Source: Paenibacillus sp. NAIST15-1 | GTDB taxonomy: Bacteria > Bacillota > Bacilli > Paenibacillales > Paenibacillaceae | Direction: 5' to 3' | DNA length: 64,000 nt | Assembly (NCBI RefSeq): GCF_001894745.1 | Contig: NZ_BBYF01000001.1 | Location: forward strand, 186,001 to 250,000 | Shown here: piece by piece, positions 61,701 to 64,000 of the stretch | How positions within the stretch are numbered: the stretch's first letter is position 1 | Layout of the letters: each line of letters begins with the position of its first letter | Notes under the pieces: model-generated | What the model saw: only the letters and a program-made list of their open reading frames with translations | Told to the model about the DNA's origin: nothing | Database searches by the model: none | Translations under genes and position numbers: made by a program

Positions 61701-63533
61701 GACATACTGATTTCGTTCGTTCAGTAGCTCTTTCGTAAAGTTGTTGCGAATATCGAGCCGCAGCTTCAAAGCATTAATATGGTTCATGATTTCTTGATGC
61801 TGTTGTTCGATTTGGATTACTTCCGCTTCTTTGCGGCTGATTTCGGATTCCTTGGCCTTGATTTCAATAAGCTTCGCATCCAATTCATTTTGGAGAGAAT
61901 CCAGATCGCTCAGCAGCAAGGTGTAATCTTGGAACGTATTATCCGCATGATCGATCTCATCACTCAGTTTCGCGATCCGCGTGTTCAATGTATCCCGCTC
62001 GTCTAACAGCATTTTCAATTGCGTGTTCAGTTGGTGCAATTCCTCATTTTTAATGTGTAGAATGGAATTGTTCGCTTCGCGCTTGGCGACCAACTCGGCA
62101 AAAGCATCCCGGTTCCCCTGCAGCAAATCCTCATATTCCAACAGGCCATGACAAAGCGCGTCCGTCATATAATCACTATGGGACAACACCGTATGCTCTT
62201 TGGACTTGAACTCTACGTACTCTACTTCGAAGGGCTGATTCATGCTGATCAAGCCATAGGCGCCTTGCGAATATGCCGAATCATGGCCTGATAAGACAAG
62301 TCTGTCATCGATCCAAACTTTAATCGCTTCGTTATAGACCTCTACTGCCATATGATAGTGAACATCCGTGCTCCAGCCATCAATCGCATCCGTTAAGGCA
62401 AGCAGAATATCGTTCCCGTTCTCCCGTTTATAGAGCCGCAGCTTTTCCTTGCCCCATCCAACACCGCCTTGAATTTTGCCGGACTCCCAACCGATCCAGT
62501 AATAATTGCGATCATCCTGGTATCTGACAACGAAGCCCATGACATTGTCACCGCCGGTCGCTTTCAATGTGGCAGATAGTTTGTAATTTTGGCTTCCGAA
62601 TGCACTGGAATTCACGATCATAGAAAGCTGCTGGAGATTAGAGGTGGAAATAAGCTTACCATTAAGGACGCTCCATTCCGCATCATGATGATTCCAGTTC
62701 GCTTTCATGTCAGGGCCGTAATAAAATTGTTGGCTATAGTTTCGGTCTTCCTTATACGGATAAATGAAATAATGAAAGTCTTCTACAAAAGACGTGCCTG
62801 TTGGATTGATTTCGCGAATCGTTATGTCTTCTTTGCCGTACATCTTCAACCGCGTTACAATCTCTTCGGCATTATCCTCCTGGTTGATGGACTCTAAGTA
62901 TTTGCCGTATTTAATCGAGAATCCTTTATCAAGCCCAATAAGATCCGGCTTTTTCAAGCTTACGGTTCTATGCAGCGTATCCCATACGACTACAGCGTTA
63001 AAGGTCTTGGCAATATCAAATATGACCTCCAGCACGGTATTGGACGATACTTCAAGCCCTCTTCGCTTCAGCTCGAATTCGGAATCGACGTAACCAACTT
63101 GCCATATGGATTCGATCAGCACATCCTTCATCAGCTCCGTGGCGGTCTTCGACACGGCCTTATAATCCCGAATGATTTTATCGTTCAACTCATATCCCAA
63201 TGATAAGGTCGATACCGACACGCTCTCTCCGTCGTCGCCGGCCCGCTTCCCGATCTGGTTCACAATAAAATATTCTTCGTAGGAGCCCAGAACGAGCTTT
63301 ATCAGATATCTTCCTTTAATCAGCTCAAAGTTCTTGTTGCGCGCCACGATATGGTGCTTGTCCAAATAAGCAGGGAAATCGAATGTAAGCTCATTAAGCG
63401 CGCCGAGCTTCAAATTAAACACGATATTATGCGCTTCCGCCAATTTGGATATGGCCTCTTTATTCGGCTTGCACAGAAACAGTTGGGGCGCAACAGGCTT
63501 TTTGGCAAAATCGATATCTCCTAAACGTAACAT
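58704..63533 (-). CDS. Very large tail-tip protein (prophage endopeptidase tail / Gp37-like)
   Basis: A 1609-residue protein. The N-terminal about 280 residues resemble the prophage tail/tail-associated Gp37 family (ELIKGRYLIKLVLGSYEEYF). A concanavalin-like sandwich follows (about 290-460, NYKLSATLKATGGDNVMGFV and GWSTDVHYHMAVEVYNEAIK), then a long coiled coil (about 490-690), a middle domain, and repeated fibre-type units (ATNGLALQKWEKNKWINKVY; ATDGIKIEKNIGTG; LDAEKGITINGANGEV). I chose ATG 63533 behind GGAGGTGA; a start at 63578 would overlap the preceding gene. It probably forms the tail tip and initiates contact. Confidence 0.8.
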   Translation of the reverse strand: MLRLGDIDFAKKPVAPQLFLCKPNKEAISKLAEAHNIVFNLKLGALNELTFDFPAYLDKHHIVARNKNFELIKGRYLIKLVLGSYEEYFIVNQIGKRAGDDGESVSVSTLSLGYELNDKIIRDYKAVSKTATELMKDVLIESIWQVGYVDSEFELKRRGLEVSSNTVLEVIFDIAKTFNAVVVWDTLHRTVSLKKPDLIGLDKGFSIKYGKYLESINQEDNAEEIVTRLKMYGKEDITIREINPTGTSFVEDFHYFIYPYKEDRNYSQQFYYGPDMKANWNHHDAEWSVLNGKLISTSNLQQLSMIVNSSAFGSQNYKLSATLKATGGDNVMGFVVRYQDDRNYYWIGWESGKIQGGVGWGKEKLRLYKRENGNDILLALTDAIDGWSTDVHYHMAVEVYNEAIKVWIDDRLVLSGHDSAYSQGAYGLISMNQPFEVEYVEFKSKEHTVLSHSDYMTDALCHGLLEYEDLLQGNRDAFAELVAKREANNSILHIKNEELHQLNTQLKMLLDERDTLNTRIAKLSDEIDHADNTFQDYTLLLSDLDSLQNELDAKLIEIKAKESEISRKEAEVIQIEQQHQEIMNHINALKLRLDIRNNFTKELLNERNQYVIEKEWQNSNIEDPNDLLKEGMKAFDELKQQKITLKVDLVNFLSMVTEQRNWDKLGLGDTIGIEHERISLRYKAKITEIEYNFEDKGINLTISNMKDMYANKDKFIEMLYKSYNTSTQVSIDSWKWDLSMQNNGAINEIINNSWDANKNAIIGAKDQVVELSDRGLIIRDPKNPLHYLVGLNSMIAITNDGGNTWKHALTADGIVGERIYGKVIMGVNLAIEDESGVLKFQGSKGEIFDRNGKLVMKLGLVEENPDAFGLMSFNDITRVKVTDKEGFVIDKANSKRPDGWEKVMWADQRDGTLYTHGLVAENIKVVNDIGKTIMDAESNYFDIGDFKTIVMDNKLTSLEKMQIITELYKLEAGYHRMLEQAEKYKRSQRDDDFDMDAQFFTKVPSTTDLYSTEPLTQAYRKLIAYMSQYIKITSIEPLNIAIHDPLTEKTSEIADRSEFILAFKTYYDEEKNLRNKIEDAQFYSGLNMGKFYNNVVIGEYGFIALRNDGKYRAVLNATNGLALQKWEKNKWINKVYAAVGSSEYTDGTLIAEDLVAKRLRIETKVGNVLLDADALNLDFTVLDSIILDDVIVSTEKITLANQFKIVTKQYNELKSQINRYAMTIYNDRESSYAELDEAQSKLVAAGNELEDSYNRLKSYMQPIFANMNTTTHLIHDLGSTRTEFHEKWENFYQEYEYGRVVLADFLEKSSLQLGRDYNNTLIDAENGIVVTRGDNMYRTILNATDGIKIEKNIGTGSSPNWDKRFYVDTDGKLLAVELKTKALKILDGELGEKIILDAEKGITINGANGEVIRLNANEGIAIDVKDKKRFWIHKDGTLRARKLIIESDEGKELVLDKETSGYISNLMVNSLKTAEKPEGDQDYVFIKDKFIKLLTGDTSNKDVQKFKLHLNTDENDSYPEMIWGQGSGKGNQGIIKKTADGFFFEGSTDIGDKRMIQLLNQQLDAIVVQAEKGQIRIESDMEIKLICGKSFISIKPDKIQLSAGRIDLN

Positions 63534-63552
63534 CCGTCGTTCACCTCCCGAA

Positions 63553-64000
63553 TTATCCTTGCAAGGTTTTATATTCATGTCTGATCGTCAGTTCAAATCC
63601 GCCTTCGCCAGTCAGCAGATTTTCCCCGACTTCCAGCTCGAGAAATACGTTATTATGCTTATCATAGCGGTATACGAGCGGCAAGTCGGACACAATATCT
63701 TCATTCTCGCAATCGATATATACCTGCTCATTTTCGTTCAAATCCGCCAATAGTAATGTCTGGCCGTTCGTTTCGTTCGTAAGCTTAATCGTGCCGGCTC
63801 CATTGCGCTTCGTAATCCACAGTTCCGGTTTGCAGGAGACGTCTCCCGTATTATTTAACAAGTATGAGCCGAGCAGGGAGAACGAGATACCGCGAAATTC
63901 GGGGCTCTTCGTACCTTCTTTTCGCAGCACGACTTTGTATTGTAGGGAACATTGTTCCATATCATAGTAACTGTCTCTGAACAAATCCCGCTCATTGAAA
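63553..64000 (-). CDS. Distal tail protein (Dit-like), C-terminal part
   Basis: The frame is open to the end of the window, so the gene starts beyond 64000. The visible 148 residues (from FNERDLFRDSYYDMEQCSLQ) are beta-rich and resemble the C-terminal domain of siphovirus distal tail proteins (FSLLGSYLLNNTGDVSCKPE and IYIDCEN-like VYIDCENEDIV). It lies 19 bases before the tail-tip gene, the usual Dit-then-Tal order. Confidence 0.7.
   Translation of the reverse strand, partial: FNERDLFRDSYYDMEQCSLQYKVVLRKEGTKSPEFRGISFSLLGSYLLNNTGDVSCKPELWITKRNGAGTIKLTNETNGQTLLLADLNENEQVYIDCENEDIVSDLPLVYRYDKHNNVFLELEVGENLLTGEGGFELTIRHEYKTLQG

Larger units (their letters stand above)
31386..64000 (-). mobile_element. 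Prophage, partial (one end, tail and lysis side)
   Basis: All genes from 31398 to the end of the window are on the minus strand and have phage character: distal tail and tail-tip proteins, PAAR tip, baseplate and fibre genes, holin, amidase, repressor and dUTPase-like genes. Capsid, terminase, replication and integrase genes are not in the window, so the element continues beyond 64000. The boundary near 31390 is placed by gene content and the terminator; I could not identify attachment-site repeats. Base composition is clearly more AT-rich in 31400-36600 and 42000-50000 than in the host genes before it. Confidence 0.85.

Overview
The window looks like chromosomal DNA of a Gram-positive, low-to-mid GC Paenibacillaceae-type Firmicute, most likely Paenibacillus or a close relative. 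The grounds are AGGAGG-type ribosome binding sites throughout, a CcpA-type cre site, a YjdF gene behind a yjdF-type riboswitch, a HemAT-like globin chemoreceptor, butirosin-like carrier-protein genes and an SPbeta-flavoured prophage. The assignment rests on gene content only.

Layout. (1) 1-2432, plus strand: the end of an FtsX/MacB-type permease, its ATPase and a solute-binding-type lipoprotein. (2) 2465-15700: housekeeping and small accessory genes. These are hflX, an HXXEE membrane protein with a TetR regulator, a HEAT-like protein, a ChbG/YdjC deacetylase with a GPH sugar symporter, MazG-like and LOG proteins, a yjdF riboswitch with YjdF, a sigma factor reduced to region 2, a globin-MCP-CZB sensor and a lipoprotein with an M1-peptidase fold whose zinc motif is gone. 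(3) 15785-23862, minus strand: an eight-gene biosynthetic cluster. From its promoter it runs acyl carrier protein, ATP-grasp ligase, glycosyltransferase, radical SAM/SPASM enzyme, ABC ATPase, two ABC-2 permeases and a BtrH-like cysteine acyltransferase. A cre match lies upstream. It reads as carrier-protein-templated aminoacylation plus export and matches no pathway I know exactly. (4) 24084-27128: a sugar or inositol catabolic operon (two sugar-phosphate isomerases and a Gfo/Idh/MocA dehydrogenase) with a cre-like operator just downstream of its promoter. (5) 27588-31210: a MutS2 paralogue without Smr domain, a 6S RNA gene and an AraC regulator.

(6) 31386-64000, all minus strand: one end of a prophage that continues past the window. 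Going with transcription: Dit C-terminus, a very large tail-tip protein, four tandem secreted stalk-domain genes, a PAAR tip, baseplate and appendage genes, about seven fibre or receptor-binding genes rich in discoidin, LamG, SPRY, C-type-lectin-like and CBM96-like domains, lysis genes (membrane/coiled-coil protein, holin, amidase), a DUF262 protein, an MrpR-like repressor, and an early-type operon with a dUTPase-fold protein. The most unusual parts of the window are the small carrier-protein cluster, the array of four stalk-domain cassettes each with its own promoter-like region and hairpin inside the phage late operon, and the hairpin terminators directly in front of several fibre genes.
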